Assembly (NCBI RefSeq): GCF_014651835.1
Contig: NZ_BMXQ01000002.1
Coordinates: 806,001 to 870,000, forward strand
Origin: Pigmentiphaga litoralis
Lineage (GTDB): Bacteria > Pseudomonadota > Gammaproteobacteria > Burkholderiales > Burkholderiaceae_B
Direction of reading: 5' to 3'
DNA: 64,000 bases
The notes under the pieces are model-generated. The model saw nothing but the letters and a program-made list of their open reading frames with translations. It was not told the DNA's origin and searched no databases. Shown piece after piece: positions 46,895 through 60,988 of the stretch; the stretch's first letter is position 1, and each line of letters opens with the position of its first letter. Both the position numbers and the translations under genes were made by a program.

Positions 46895-48040
46895 TTGGCG
46901 GATATCAAGATTGAGGTCGTGGATTCCTTCGAAGGGGTGGATCCCGTGGCATGGGACGCTCTGACGCAGGGCAATCCCTTCGTCAGCCACGCCTTCCTGC
47001 ACGCCATGCATACCACCCACTGCGCGGTGCGGCGGACGGGCTGGCAGCCGCAGTACCTGCTGCTGCGCGACGGCAATGGGGAAGGAAACGGGCTGGCGGG
47101 CGCCATGCCGCTGTACCTCAAGGGCCATTCGCGGGGCGAGTACGTGTTCGACCACGCCTGGGCCGAAGCCTTCGAGCGGCATGGCATCGATTACTACCCC
47201 AAGCTGTTGTCGGCCGTGCCGTTTACCCCGGTTCGCGGGCCGCGCCTCATGGCCCGCGACGCTGCCAGCCGCGAAGCCCTGGCCCATGGCGCGATCACCC
47301 TGACCCAGAAATACGGCATTTCGTCGCTGCATGTGCTCTTCCCGGACGCCGACGACGTGATCGCCTTGCGCGCCGCCGGCTATCTGCTGCGTGAAGGCAT
47401 CCAGTTCCACTGGCACAACGCCAGCTATGACAGCTTCGACACCTTCCTGGCCGGAATGAATCACGACAAGCGCAAGAAGATCCGCCAGGATCGCCGCCGC
47501 GTGACCGATGCCGGCGTGACCTTCCGCCACGTGCAGGGGTCGGCGATCACCCAGGCGGACCTGGACTTCTTCTACCGCTGCTACGCCAGCACGTATGAAA
47601 ACCACTGGTCGTCGCCCTACCTGAACCCCGAATTTTTCCGGACCCTGCTGACGCAGATGCCGGACGCGGTGCTGCTGATCCTGGCCGAGCGGGATGGCGT
47701 GCCGATCGCCTCGGCGCTGAACATCCTGGGCGACGGCGTGCTGTATGGCCGCTACTGGGGCAGCACCGAGTTCGTATCGGGCCTGCACTTCGAGACCTGT
47801 TATCTGCAGGCGATCGAATTCTGCATCAGGCACGGTGTGCAGACCTTTGAAGGCGGCGCGCAGGGCGAGCACAAGATGTCGCGGGGCCTGTTGCCGACGC
47901 CGACCTGGTCCGGCCACTGGATCGCGGACGAACGCTTTGCCGAGGCCATCGCCGACTTTCTGGAACGCGAAACGAAGGGCATGGGGCGGTACCTGGACGA
48001 ACTGGAGTCCCACACCCCCTTCAAGGCCTCGGCCGCCTAG
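46895..48040 (+). CDS. FemAB/GNAT-like acyltransferase-fold protein (PF04339 type)
   Basis: 381 residues from TTG 46895, with GGAGG four bases upstream. WDALTQGNPFVSHAFLHAM, MNHDKRKKIRQDRRRV, the YENHWSSPYLNPEFF block and EGGAQGEHKMSRGL (near the end) are conserved in this family of peptidoglycan/lipid-associated GNAT-like proteins. Substrate is unknown. It precedes nadE with a 48-bp gap. Confidence 0.85.
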   Translation: MADIKIEVVDSFEGVDPVAWDALTQGNPFVSHAFLHAMHTTHCAVRRTGWQPQYLLLRDGNGEGNGLAGAMPLYLKGHSRGEYVFDHAWAEAFERHGIDYYPKLLSAVPFTPVRGPRLMARDAASREALAHGAITLTQKYGISSLHVLFPDADDVIALRAAGYLLREGIQFHWHNASYDSFDTFLAGMNHDKRKKIRQDRRRVTDAGVTFRHVQGSAITQADLDFFYRCYASTYENHWSSPYLNPEFFRTLLTQMPDAVLLILAERDGVPIASALNILGDGVLYGRYWGSTEFVSGLHFETCYLQAIEFCIRHGVQTFEGGAQGEHKMSRGLLPTPTWSGHWIADERFAEAIADFLERETKGMGRYLDELESHTPFKASAA

Positions 48041-48046
48041 GGCGCG

Positions 48047-48055
48047 TGCGATAAT
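48047..48055 (+). promoter_or_regulatory. Extended -10 element upstream of nadE
   Basis: TGCGATAAT, an extended -10 motif, lies 33 bases before the nadE start. It suggests nadE-glnB has its own promoter. Confidence 0.45.
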
Positions 48056-48088
48056 CGGCGGCGTCAACCACGGTCGGATCTCAGGGCG

Positions 48089-50065
<1,977 letters not shown>

Positions 50066-50111
50066 TCGCCGTGACCTGTCGTTCCTTGCGGTGAGCAGCA
50101 AGCGGTAGGCG

Positions 50112-50147
50112 GCAGGCCGGCCATGCCGGCCATGCTGGCTTGCCTGC
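50112..50147 (+). other. Hairpin between glnB and the cyclodeaminase gene
   Basis: GGCCGGC (50115-50121), loop CAT, GCCGGCC (50125-50131), inside a second pair GCAGGC (50112-50117) / GCCTGC (50142-50147). No T-tract; possibly an mRNA-end or attenuating structure. Confidence 0.4.
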
Positions 50148-50186
50148 GGGCGCACGCCGCACGCCCTCTTTCGACATGGACACCGC

Positions 50187-51131
50187 ATGAAGATCCTGGA
50201 TAGCGCGGCCACGATTGGCCGCCTGCCATTCCCCGCACTCATTGCCGCGCTGGACGACATGTTCCGCGCGGACGTCACCGTTCCGCGCCGCCATTTCCAC
50301 ATCCTGTCCGACACGCCGCCCGATGCGGGCAGCCTGCTGATCATGCCCGCCTGGCAGCCGGGCAGGTACCTGGGCATCAAGCATGTCACGATCTTTCCGG
50401 GCAATGGCGAACGGGGGCTGCAGGGCCTGCATTCCACGTACACCCTGTTTGATGCGCGCACGGGCGTGCCGGTCGCGTTGATTGATGGTGACGCGATCAC
50501 GGTGCGGCGCACGGCCGCGGCGTCGGCGCTGGCCGCGCGGTCGCTGGCGCGGGCGGATGCGCGCAGGCTGCTGATCGTGGGCGCCGGGAAGGTGGCCGCG
50601 GCGCTCGCGCCGGCCTATGCGGCGGTCCGGGACATTGCAGAGATTGACGTCTGGAATGTCCGGGCGGACAAGGCCGAGGCGCTGGCGGCGCGTTTGCGCG
50701 CTGACGGGTTCAGGGCGACGGCCATCGATGATCTGGAAGCTGGCGTGCGGCGCGCCGACATCGTCACCTGCGCGACCTTGTCGCAAGCGCCGCTGGTGCG
50801 TGGCGCCTGGCTGAATCCGGGCGTGCATGTCGACCTGATCGGCGGCTTCACGCCGCAGATGCGCGAGAGCGATGACGCGACCTTTGCCGATACGTCGGTG
50901 TTCGTGGACACGCGCGAAGCGCTGGACAAGGCAGGCGACGTGCTATCGCCGATCGCGGCGGGCGTGTTCGCGCCCGAAGGCGTGCGTGCAACGCTGGAGG
51001 ACCTGTGCCGCGGGAAGCATCCTGGCCGCGAGCGCGATGATGAGATCACGGTGTACAAGGCGGTCGGCACGGCGCTGGAGGATCTGGCGGCGGCGATCCT
51101 GGTGTTTGAAGCGGGCACCGCTTTGTCGTAA
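50187..51131 (+). CDS. Ornithine cyclodeaminase / mu-crystallin family protein
   Basis: 314 residues. The NAD(P)-binding Rossmann motif is LLIVGAGKVAAAL (about 130), and DGDAITVRRTAAASALAARSLAR is the family hallmark. Members either convert ornithine to proline or reduce cyclic imino acids such as pyrroline-2-carboxylate; sequence alone does not settle which. Being next to the Lrp regulator and putA suggests a link to proline metabolism. Confidence 0.85.
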   Translation: MKILDSAATIGRLPFPALIAALDDMFRADVTVPRRHFHILSDTPPDAGSLLIMPAWQPGRYLGIKHVTIFPGNGERGLQGLHSTYTLFDARTGVPVALIDGDAITVRRTAAASALAARSLARADARRLLIVGAGKVAAALAPAYAAVRDIAEIDVWNVRADKAEALAARLRADGFRATAIDDLEAGVRRADIVTCATLSQAPLVRGAWLNPGVHVDLIGGFTPQMRESDDATFADTSVFVDTREALDKAGDVLSPIAAGVFAPEGVRATLEDLCRGKHPGRERDDEITVYKAVGTALEDLAAAILVFEAGTALS

Positions 51132-51235
51132 TCCGTGGTCGACCCATGCGGATGGCGAGCCGCCTTGCCGCTGTGGCCGGGCCTGGCTGCCGCGTCATCG
51201 AATCGGATGGCCTTTAACGCGAAGCCGCCAAGACG

Positions 51236-51730
51236 TCAGAGTTGCAGCCGCGCTGGCGCCAGATCCAGATGGGTGGAGTTCTTGACCTCTTCCATGACCG
51301 CGTAGCTGCGGGTTTCACGCACGCCGGGCAGTTGCCACAGGACGCGGCCCGCAAAGTCCCGATAGCCGTCCATGTCGGCATGCCGGGTCTTGAGCAGGTA
51401 GTCGAACCCGCCGGCCACCATGTGGCATTCCATGATTTCGGTGCGCACCTGCACGGCGGCCTTGAATTCGTCGAACACGTTGGGCGTCGTGCGATCCAGC
51501 AGCACTTCCACGAACACCAGCAGGCCGGCGCGCAACTTGCGGGGATTGAGCCGCGCTTCGTATCCCAGGATCAGGTTGTCCTTGGTCAGCCGCTGCACCC
51601 GCGCCAGCACGGCGGTAGGGGACAGGTGCACCGCTTCGGCCAGCCGGGTGTTGGCAATGCGGCCGTCCTGCTGCAGCAGGGCCAGGATCTGCAGGTCGGT
51701 TTTGTCGAGGTCTTGGCTGTCGGGCGGCAT
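51236..51730 (-). CDS. Lrp/AsnC-family regulator, probable PutR
   Basis: 164 residues. DKTDLQILALLQQDGRIANTRLAEAVHLSPTAVLARVQRL is the Lrp helix-turn-helix, followed by the RAM ligand domain (GYEARLNPRKLRAGLLVFVEV, GGFDYLLKTRHADMDGYRDF). Divergent from putA with a 100-bp gap. It probably activates putA in response to proline, as PutR-type Lrp proteins do; inferred from position. Confidence 0.88.
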   Translation of the reverse strand: MPPDSQDLDKTDLQILALLQQDGRIANTRLAEAVHLSPTAVLARVQRLTKDNLILGYEARLNPRKLRAGLLVFVEVLLDRTTPNVFDEFKAAVQVRTEIMECHMVAGGFDYLLKTRHADMDGYRDFAGRVLWQLPGVRETRSYAVMEEVKNSTHLDLAPARLQL

Positions 51731-51830
51731 GATTTTTTCGCTAGTTTGACGTCAAAATATAGCAAATAACTCAGCAGCACAGCCGGCATCATTGTCGAAA
51801 GTCCACGACCCACCTTGATCGGAACATCCG

Positions 51831-54800
51831 ATGTCCGCCACCCCGCTTGCCCCAGTCACCGCCACTACCCACCCAGGCATCGATGCCGCCGATGCTGCGC
51901 ATGCCAGCGAGTCCAACGCCGCCCCTGACATGGCTGCACCTGCCATCGCCGCCCTCGCTGCGGACAGCGACCCGCTCGATACCGCCGACAGCAACGCGAT
52001 CACGCCCTTGCCGCGCCGATCTGCGCTGCGCCAGGCCATCACCCGTGCGTGGCGCCTGAGCGAACCCGAGGCCGTGCCGCCGTTGCTGGCGGCTGCCCGC
52101 GTCAGCCCGGCGTCTGCCGAACGCATCTCGACCCTGGCGCGCCGCATTGCCCAAGGTCTGCGGGATCAGCCCGCCGCGCCGGGCAAATCGGGGCTGGTGC
52201 AGGGGCTGCTGCAGGAATTTTCCCTGTCATCGCAGGAAGGCGTGGCCCTGATGTGCCTGGCCGAGGCGCTGCTGCGCATTCCCGACAGCGCCACGCGCGA
52301 TGCGTTGATCCGCGACAAGATTCGCGGCGGCAACTGGAAAGACCATGTCGGGCAGAGCCCGTCGGTGTTCGTGAACGCTGCCGCCTGGGGCCTGATGCTG
52401 ACCGGCAAATTGGTGGCCACCCACAGCGAAGCCGGGATGGGATCCACGCTGACCAACGTCATGCGCAAGGGCGGCGAGCCCTTGATCCGCAAGGGCGTGG
52501 ACGTGGCCATGCGCCTGATGGGCGAGCAGTTCGTCACTGGCGAGACCATTGCCGAGGCATTGCGCAACGCCCGCCACCGCGAAGCCGCCGGCTACCGGTA
52601 TTCGTACGACATGCTGGGCGAGGCGGCCCTGACGGCGTCCGACGCGGCCCGGTACTTTGCGGACTATGCGCAGGCCATCCACGCCATCGGCAAGGCATCG
52701 GCCGGGCGCGGCATTCAGGACGGCCCGGGCATCTCGATCAAGCTGTCGGCCCTGCATCCGCGCTACAGCCGCGCGCAGATCGACCGCGTGCACCACGAAC
52801 TCTATCCTTCGGTGCTGCAACTGGCCGAGCTGGCCTGCCAGTACGGCATCGGCCTGAATATCGATGCCGAAGAGTCCGACCGGCTGGAACTGTCGCTGGA
52901 CCTGCTGGAACGGCTGTGCGCCGAGCCGTCCTTGCGCGGCTGGGACGGCATCGGCTTCGTGATCCAGGCCTACCAGAAGCGATGCCCGGCAGTGGTGGAT
53001 TATCTGATTGACCTGGCACGGCGCAGCAGTCGACGGCTCATGGTCCGGCTGGTCAAGGGCGCGTATTGGGATAGCGAGATCAAGCGCGCGCAGATCGACG
53101 GGCTAGATGACTATCCCGTCTACACCCGCAAGCCCTACACGGACCTGTCGTACATCACCTGCGCGCGCAAGCTGCTGGCCGCGCCGGATCAGATCTATCC
53201 GCAATTCGCGACGCACAACGCACATACCCTCGCCTCCATTCATGAACTGGCAGATCCTGCAGCGTGGAAGCCCGGTCAATACGAGTTCCAGTGCCTGCAC
53301 GGCATGGGCGAGTCCCTGTACGACCAGGTGGTCGGCACAGGACCGGATACCCTGGGCCGGCCTTGCCGCATCTACGCCCCGGTCGGCACGCACGAAACGC
53401 TGCTGGCCTATCTGGTGCGCCGCCTGCTCGAAAACGGCGCCAACTCCTCATTCGTGAACCAGGTGGCCGACCCGTCCATCCCGCTGGACGCGCTGGTGCA
53501 GGATCCGGTCGTGCAGGTGGACGCGATGACGGCAGCCGAGGGCTCGCCCGGCCTGCCGCATCCGGCCATTCCGCTGCCCGCGCACCTGTACGGGCATGCC
53601 CGCGCCAATTCGCGTGGCATCGATCTCGCCAGCGATGACACACTGGCGCACCTGGATGCCACGTTGCGTCGGCACGCTGCCGAGCCGCTCAGCGCCGCGC
53701 CCCTGTTGGCGTTTGAAGACAGGCAACACGGTGCAACGCCTTCGCGGCATGCCGCGAGTGAAAACCGCCCAGGTAACTTCAACGGCGCACGTGCCATACC
53801 GGTTGACGGCAAGCGCGGCGCCGAGACGGACTTGCGCGATACACCCATGGACGTCATCAACCCGGCCAACCACGCAGACATCGTCGGCCAGGTCCGCCAC
53901 GCCACGCCCGCCGACGTCGAAGCCGCATTGGCTGCCGCTGCCGACTTCGCGCCGACCTGGGCCAAGGTGCCGCCCTTCGAACGCGCCTTCGCCCTGGACC
54001 GAGCCGCTGACGGCTTGCAGTCCGACACCGAGCGCCTGGTCGGCATGCTTGTCCGCGAAGCCGGAAAGACCTACGCTGCCGCCGTGGCGGAAGTGCGAGA
54101 AGCCGTCGACTTCTTGCGGTACTACGCCTGGCAGGTCAGCACCACGTTCGACAATGCCACGCATCGGCCCCTGGGGCCGGTGGTCTGCATCAGCCCCTGG
54201 AACTTCCCCCTGGCGATCTTTACAGGGCAGATCGCGGCGGCGCTGGCTGCCGGCAATACCGTGCTGGCCAAACCCGCCGAGCAGACCTCGCTGATCGCAG
54301 CCGAAGCCGTCCGCCTGCTGTGGAAAGCCGGCGTTCCCCGCGCCGCGCTGCAGATGCTGCCAGGGTCGGGCCAGGCGCTTGGCCCCTTGATGGTGGACGA
54401 TTCCCGGGTGCAAGGTGTCATGTTTACCGGGTCGACCGCGGTGGCCCGGCAACTGCAGCGCAGTCTGGCGCAACGTGTCGGCGCGGGCGGCCGGCCCATC
54501 CCGCTGGTGGCGGAAACCGGTGGCCAGAATGCAATGATTGTCGATTCGTCCGCGCTGGCCGAACAGGCCGTGCAGGACATCGTGCAGTCGGCCTTCGACA
54601 GCGCCGGACAGCGCTGCTCGGCACTGCGCGTGCTGTATGTGCAGCACGACATTGCGGACCGCCTGATCGACATGCTCATGGGGGCGATGCAGGAACTGCG
54701 CCTTGGCCAACCCGCCAGCTTGCACACCGATGTCGGCCCCGTGATCGACGCCCGCGCCCGCGACACGATCCACCGGCACATCGAAGCCATGCGCGCCAAA

Positions 54801-55818
54801 GGATACGAGGTCGTGCAGGCGGCCTGGGGCGACCCCACCGCAAGAAAAGTCGCGATGGACCAGGGCACGTTCATTCCGCCCACGCTGATCGCGTTGCCGT
54901 CGCTGCGCGAGCTGAAGCAAGAGGTATTCGGACCTGTGCTGCACGTGATCCGCTATCGGCGCGCCGAGCTGGACGCAGTGCTGCAGGACATCGCCGCCAC
55001 GGGCTACGGACTGACCATGGGCCTGCACACCCGCATCGATGAAACGATCGCGCAGGTCGCGCGGCAAGCGCATGTCGGCAACCTTTATGTCAACCGCAAC
55101 ATGGTCGGCGCTGTCGTGGGCGTCCAGCCGTTCGGCGGGGAAGGGCTGTCCGGCACGGGACCCAAGGCAGGCGGTCCGCTGTATCTGCTGCGCCTGCTGT
55201 CGGACCGGCCCGACAACGCGATCGACTTGGCATTGCAGGGGCTGATTCGCGAAGACTCGCCCAACGCCATACACCACGACGTCGGTGATGCCGGCCCGGC
55301 CGCCGTCCTTGCCCAATGGTGCGCCCAGCAAGGCCTTGGCACGCCCACACCAGCTGCTCTGCCCACTGGCGCGACCTTCGTGCTGGCCGGCCCGACCGGC
55401 GAACGCAATACCTATCGCCTTGTCCCGCGCGACGCCGTGCTGTGCACCGCAGCCGACCCCCGCGCGTTGCTTGCCCTGACCGCGTCCGTGCTGGCGGCCG
55501 GATCCCGGGCCGTCTGGGACGCAAGCAGCCCGAACGCAGCCAGCCTGCACCTGCGTCTGCCGCCAGCAGTACGTGCTCACATCGTTCTGGAAAGGGAGGG
55601 GGGCCACACACCGATCGCATCGGCCGTGCATCAAGGAAGCGACGCGTCGCTGCTGACCCTGATGGCCAGGGGCAGCACGCGACGGCGCCATCGTCCCGGT
55701 CTACGCGATCACGGACGACGCACCGTCGGTGCCGCTGGAATCCTTGGTCATGGAGCGCGCCGTCAGCACCAACACGGCGGCAGCGGGCGGCAATGCCAGC
55801 TTGATGACGATGACTTGA
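51831..55818 (+). pseudogene. putA: Bifunctional proline utilisation protein PutA, frameshifted near the C-terminus
   Basis: Restored length 1328 residues, normal for PutA. Proline dehydrogenase domain (GISIKLSALHPRYSRAQ, LMVRLVKGAYWDSEIK) and pyrroline-5-carboxylate dehydrogenase domain (SPWNFPLAIFTGQIAAAL, catalytic Cys in SAGQRCSALRVLY), then an ALDH-like C-terminal domain. A G4 run at 55669-55672 carries one extra G: with GGG the frame reads LMARAARDGAIVPVYAIT and ends VMERAVSTNTAAAGGNASLM before TGA 55816-55818. As given, the frame instead runs to 56120 with 149 foreign residues overlapping the smr gene. The lost segment is the conserved C-terminal motif. Real mutation or sequencing error cannot be told apart here. 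Confidence 0.85.
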
Positions 55819-55980
55819 GAAACTGCGTGGGGCGAGGCCCTGCGCGCGTCATAGCTGGACGTTTGCCGAACGCTTCAGACCGGGAGTGTCACCTGAAGCC
55901 GGTCACATCCGGACCGTCGCTTTCGGATCAAAAGTGCTCAGGATGCCCTGGCAACACGCGCCAAAGGAAAAGCGCAGCCA

Positions 55981-56634
55981 TCACACCCGCGCGCCCTTCA
56001 ACAGCACCAGCACCACGCCCGCCCCACCGTCATTGGGCGGCGCTTCGACAAAGGCCAGCACCTCTTCCTTCTGCACCAGCCAGCGCCGCACTTTTTCTTT
56101 CAGCACCGGGGTCCGGTTGACGGACCCCAAACCCTTGCCGTGGATCACGCGCACGCAGCGAAATTCCATCTTCACGCAGCCGCGCAGGAATTCGGCCAGC
56201 GCTTCGCGCGCCTCGTCCACCCGGTACCCATGCAGGTCCAGTTGGGACTGGATCGTCCACTGCCCGCGGCGCAGCTTGCGCACCACGTCGTGGCCCAGCC
56301 CCTGCCGCCGATACGACAGCGTCTCGTCGGTCTCGATCAGCCAGTCCGCCCCGTACTCGTCGGAAATGGACTCTTTCAGCACCTGCTTGTCGTCTTCCCA
56401 GCGCTTGAACGGAAAGGGCGGGGGGGCCGCCACGGGCTTTTCCACCCGCGGCGCCAGCTTCAGCGGCTTGACCGCGCCAACCAGGCTGCGAAACTCGGCC
56501 GCGGCCTTGCGGGCTTCCTCGGCCGCGCGCGCCGCTTCGCGGGCGCGGGCTTCTTCCACGCGCCGCTGTTCCTCAAGTTCCTGTTTCAGGGACTTGAGGT
56601 CGGCCAGGCTTTTGCGCCCAGGTTTCGCGGTCAT
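55981..56634 (-). CDS. Smr-domain protein
   Basis: 217 residues from ATG at 56632-56634. A charged helical N-terminus (KSLKQELEEQRRVEEARAREAARAAEEARK) precedes a C-terminal Smr domain with LDLHGYRVDEAREAL and IHGKGLGS. Smr domains are nicking endonuclease-like; this stand-alone type (YdaL-like) is common in proteobacteria with undefined role. Lies convergent with putA. Confidence 0.88.
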   Translation of the reverse strand: MTAKPGRKSLADLKSLKQELEEQRRVEEARAREAARAAEEARKAAAEFRSLVGAVKPLKLAPRVEKPVAAPPPFPFKRWEDDKQVLKESISDEYGADWLIETDETLSYRRQGLGHDVVRKLRRGQWTIQSQLDLHGYRVDEAREALAEFLRGCVKMEFRCVRVIHGKGLGSVNRTPVLKEKVRRWLVQKEEVLAFVEAPPNDGGAGVVLVLLKGARV

Positions 56635-56668
56635 GGTCGACTCCGGGTTCAGGGCAGAAAAACGCGGC

Positions 56669-57679
<1,011 letters not shown>

Positions 57680-57704
57680 TCAAGGCATTGCAATCGAAAG
57701 ATCG

Positions 57705-57710
57705 ATTATA
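57705..57710 (-). promoter_or_regulatory. trxB -10 element
   Basis: Minus-strand TATAAT, 79 bases before the trxB ATG. No clear -35 hexamer seen. Confidence 0.4.
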
Positions 57711-57790
57711 AGTAGCGGTTTGTTGCACTGTGCTTGAGTTTATCTATCACGACGATAGCGCCCGCGCCGCTGGGCATGCGGCGTCGCACA

Positions 57791-57796
57791 TATAAT
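57791..57796 (+). promoter_or_regulatory. ftsK -10 element
   Basis: TATAAT lies 7 bases before ATG 57804 of ftsK, with no Shine-Dalgarno between. A start site at the usual distance would make a leaderless or nearly leaderless mRNA. Confidence 0.45.
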
Positions 57797-57803
57797 CACC
57801 GCC

Positions 57804-60158
57804 ATGGCTCGTACCGCAACTGCCGGGAATTCCCGCAAGACTCCTCCCCCCAGCACCAGTACCGGCGCGCTGCCGGGTCGCCTGTCTCGATTGTTTCGCG
57901 AGGCACGGTGGATCCTGTTCGCCGCGCTCGCGGTGTACCTGACGCTGGTCCTCGCTACCTATCACACAGCCGATCCTGGCTGGTCGCACGCGGTCAACAC
58001 CGACCGCGTTTTCAACAGCGGCGGGCGTTTTGGCGCCTGGCTGGCTGATTTGTCTCTCTTCCTGTTAGGCGTGTCCGCCTGGTGGATGGTGGTGTTGCTG
58101 CTGCAACGCGTCTACGCCAGCTACCTGCGGCTGGCCAACCATCTGCTCAAAACGCCCAATGAAAGCGATCCCCCGGTCCGCGTGAAGTGGGAACAGGGCT
58201 TCGGCTTTGGCGCCATGCTGCTCGGCTCGGTCGGGCTGGAAGCGCTGCGCCTCAAGTCCTTTGGCGCGTCCTTGCCGCACGGCAGCGGCGGCATGATCGG
58301 CGAAGCGATTGCCCGCTACGCCGCCAACGCCTTCGGCTACACCGGCGCCACCTTGCTGCTGCTCGTGTGCTTTGCCATCGGCGCCAGCCTGTTCTTCGGC
58401 TTTTCGTGGCTGGCCCTGGCTGAACGGGTCGGTTTCCTGCTCGAATCCAGTATTCGCCGCACCAAAGTGGCCGTGCAGGCGCGCGAAGACCGCCGCGCCG
58501 GCGAAGTCGCCTTGCAGGCCCGCACCGAAGTGGTCGTGGCCAAGCAGGAAAAGCTGGTCCACGAGCAGCCTGTCCGTATCGAACCCGCCGTGACCGTGGT
58601 GCCGAAATCGCCGCGCATGGAAAAGGAAAAGCAGCAGACGCTGTTTGTCGACCATCGCAACGAGAGCGCCAGTGGCGACCTGCCGGCCCTGAGCCTGCTG
58701 GATCCGCCGCCGCCGGTGCAAGAAACGGTATCGAGCGAGACGCTGGAATTCACGTCCCGCCTGATCGAAAAGAAGCTGGCCGACTTTGGCGTGCAGGTGT
58801 CGGTGGTGGCGGCGCAGGCCGGTCCGGTCGTGACCCGCTACGAACTCGAACCGGCCGTGGGCGTCAAGGGCAGCCAGATCTTGAACCTGGCCAAAGACCT
58901 GGCGCGCTCGCTCAGCCTGGTCAGCGTCCGGGTGGTCGAGACGATCCCGGGCAAGAACCTGATGGGCCTGGAACTGCCGAACATGCGGCGCCAGACGGTC
59001 AAGCTGTCCGAAATCCTGGGTTCGCAGGCTTTTCACGACAACGCGTCCTACCTGACCATGGCGCTGGGCAAGGACATTGCCGGCAAGCCGGTGGTGGCCG
59101 ACCTGGCCAAGATGCCGCACTTGCTGGTGGCTGGCACGACCGGTTCGGGCAAGTCCGTCGGTATCAACGCGATGATCCTGTCGCTGCTGTACAAGGCCGA
59201 TCCGACCCAGGTCCGGATGATCCTGATCGACCCGAAGATGCTGGAAATGAGCGTCTACGAAGGCATTCCCCACCTGCTGGCCCCTGTCGTGACCGACATG
59301 CGCCAAGCGGCCAACGCGCTGAACTGGTGTGTGGGCGAGATGGACAAGCGTTATCGGCTCATGAGCAAGCTGGGCGTGCGGAACATGGCGGGCTACAACG
59401 CCAAGATCGCCGAAGGCATCCGCAAGGAAGCGCCGATTCCGAACCCGTTCTCGCTTACGCCCGACGCGCCCGAGCCGCTCAAGCCGCTGCCCATGGTGGT
59501 CGTGGTGATCGACGAGCTGGCCGACCTGATGATGGTGGTCGGCAAAAAGATCGAAGAACTGATTGCCCGCCTGGCGCAGAAGGCGCGGGCGTCGGGCATC
59601 CACCTGATCCTGGCCACCCAGCGCCCCAGCGTGGACGTGATCACGGGCCTGATCAAGGCGAACATTCCAACCCGGATCTCCTTCCAGGTGTCGTCCAAGA
59701 TCGACTCGCGGACCATCCTGGACCAGATGGGCGCCGAAGCGCTGCTGGGCCAGGGTGACATGCTCTATATGCCGCCCGGTTCCGGCCTGCCGACGCGCGT
59801 TCACGGCGCCTTCGTGACCGACGAGGAAGTGCACCGGGTGGTCGAGCAGCTCAAGGCACAGGGCGAACCGAATTACGAAGACGGCATCCTGGATGGCACG
59901 GGCGAAGGCGACACCGGCGACGGCGTCAGCAGCGTGACCGGGATGGCGGATGCCGAATCCGACCCCATGTATGACCAGGCCTGCGAGGTGGTGCTCAAGC
60001 ATCGCCGCGCGTCGATCTCGCTGGTGCAGCGCCATTTGCGTATCGGTTACAACCGTGCCGCCCGCCTGCTGGAACAGATGGAACAGTCGGGTATCGTGTC
60101 TTCCATGCAGTCCAACGGCAACCGCGAGATCCTCGTGCCCGCCACGCAGGGCGAATAA
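57804..60158 (+). CDS. ftsK: DNA translocase FtsK
   Basis: 784 residues. N-terminal membrane helices ([37 protein letters not shown] and later ones), a variable linker (about 210-310), then the motor with Walker [11 protein letters not shown], Walker [14 protein letters not shown] and the [11 protein letters not shown] block, and the C-terminal gamma winged helix ([23 protein letters not shown]) that reads KOPS. Clears and aligns chromosome termini at the septum. Confidence 0.96.
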   Translation: MARTATAGNSRKTPPPSTSTGALPGRLSRLFREARWILFAALAVYLTLVLATYHTADPGWSHAVNTDRVFNSGGRFGAWLADLSLFLLGVSAWWMVVLLLQRVYASYLRLANHLLKTPNESDPPVRVKWEQGFGFGAMLLGSVGLEALRLKSFGASLPHGSGGMIGEAIARYAANAFGYTGATLLLLVCFAIGASLFFGFSWLALAERVGFLLESSIRRTKVAVQAREDRRAGEVALQARTEVVVAKQEKLVHEQPVRIEPAVTVVPKSPRMEKEKQQTLFVDHRNESASGDLPALSLLDPPPPVQETVSSETLEFTSRLIEKKLADFGVQVSVVAAQAGPVVTRYELEPAVGVKGSQILNLAKDLARSLSLVSVRVVETIPGKNLMGLELPNMRRQTVKLSEILGSQAFHDNASYLTMALGKDIAGKPVVADLAKMPHLLVAGTTGSGKSVGINAMILSLLYKADPTQVRMILIDPKMLEMSVYEGIPHLLAPVVTDMRQAANALNWCVGEMDKRYRLMSKLGVRNMAGYNAKIAEGIRKEAPIPNPFSLTPDAPEPLKPLPMVVVVIDELADLMMVVGKKIEELIARLAQKARASGIHLILATQRPSVDVITGLIKANIPTRISFQVSSKIDSRTILDQMGAEALLGQGDMLYMPPGSGLPTRVHGAFVTDEEVHRVVEQLKAQGEPNYEDGILDGTGEGDTGDGVSSVTGMADAESDPMYDQACEVVLKHRRASISLVQRHLRIGYNRAARLLEQMEQSGIVSSMQSNGNREILVPATQGE

Positions 60159-60234
60159 GCCCGGCATCGTGTCCGGCCTGTCGAGCGCCTGGTGCGCTTC
60201 GCAGGCCGCGCACGAATCCTTCGGATGTTGGACG

Positions 60235-60257
60235 CGGTGCTAAGGCGCCGTTTTTTT
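60235..60257 (+). terminator. Terminator between ftsK and lolA
   Basis: CGGTGC (60235-60240) and GCGCCG (60245-60250), one G-T pair, 4-nt loop, followed by seven T. It lies directly before the lolA start region. Confidence 0.6.
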
Positions 60258-60269
60258 ATGGAGATGTCT

Positions 60270-60962
60270 ATGACCGCTACCGCTTCCTTCCCCTTGTCGC
60301 GGTTTCCGGCGCTGCGCAAGGCCGCGCTGCCCTTGCTGGTCAGCGTCTTGCTGCTGCCCGCCAGCGCATGGGCGGCCAGCGCCGCCGAGCAATTGCGCGC
60401 ATTCGTCAGCGGCACGCAATCGGCCACCGGCAGCTTTACGCAGACCACCAAGGCCACGACGGGGCAGGGCGCGCCCAACCAGTCCGGCACGTTCTCGTTT
60501 CAGCGTCCGGGCAAGTTCAAGTGGCAGGTCGTGAAACCCTATGAGCAGTTGATCGTCTCGGATGGCAAGCAGTTGTATCAGTACGACCCTGACTTGATGC
60601 AGGTCACGGTGCGTGCGGTGGGCGAAGCCATCGGATCGTCACCGGCATCCATCCTGTTCGGATCGGGTTCGCTGGAGCAGTCCTTTAATGTGGCCACCTT
60701 GCCGGCCAAGGAGGGCGTCGAATGGCTGCGCGCCACGCCCAAATCGCCCGACGCCGGTTTCTCGCGCGTCGACATCGGTTTTCGTGACGGCCTGCCGGCC
60801 CAGCTTGAATTGCTCGACGCCTTTGGCCAGACCACGCAGGTGACCTTCGCCAACATGGTCCGCAACCCGGCCGTGTCCGCCGACAGCTTCCGCTTCGTCG
60901 CGCCCAAGGGGGTGGACGTGGTGCAGATGAATCAGCAGCCCGGGCAACCCGCGCCGCGTTGA
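60270..60962 (+). CDS. lolA: Outer-membrane lipoprotein carrier LolA
   Basis: 230 residues from ATG 60270, with GGAGA upstream; ATG 60258 and 60264 are alternatives. Signal peptide ends [56 protein letters not shown] is the LolA core. It carries lipoproteins across the periplasm from LolCDE to LolB. Confidence 0.93.
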   Translation: MTATASFPLSRFPALRKAALPLLVSVLLLPASAWAASAAEQLRAFVSGTQSATGSFTQTTKATTGQGAPNQSGTFSFQRPGKFKWQVVKPYEQLIVSDGKQLYQYDPDLMQVTVRAVGEAIGSSPASILFGSGSLEQSFNVATLPAKEGVEWLRATPKSPDAGFSRVDIGFRDGLPAQLELLDAFGQTTQVTFANMVRNPAVSADSFRFVAPKGVDVVQMNQQPGQPAPR

Positions 60963-60988
60963 TCGTCTGACCTTTAACACTGACTCCC

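Noticed and set aside
55819-56120. C-terminal extension of PutA as an extra domain
   Set aside because: Composition is typical of an out-of-frame read (Arg/Pro/Ser-rich), it overlaps smr on the other strand, and the true PutA ending is present in the +1 frame.
58065-60167. 700-codon reverse ORF opposite ftsK
   Set aside because: His/Gln/Arg-rich antisense translation of a conserved gene.
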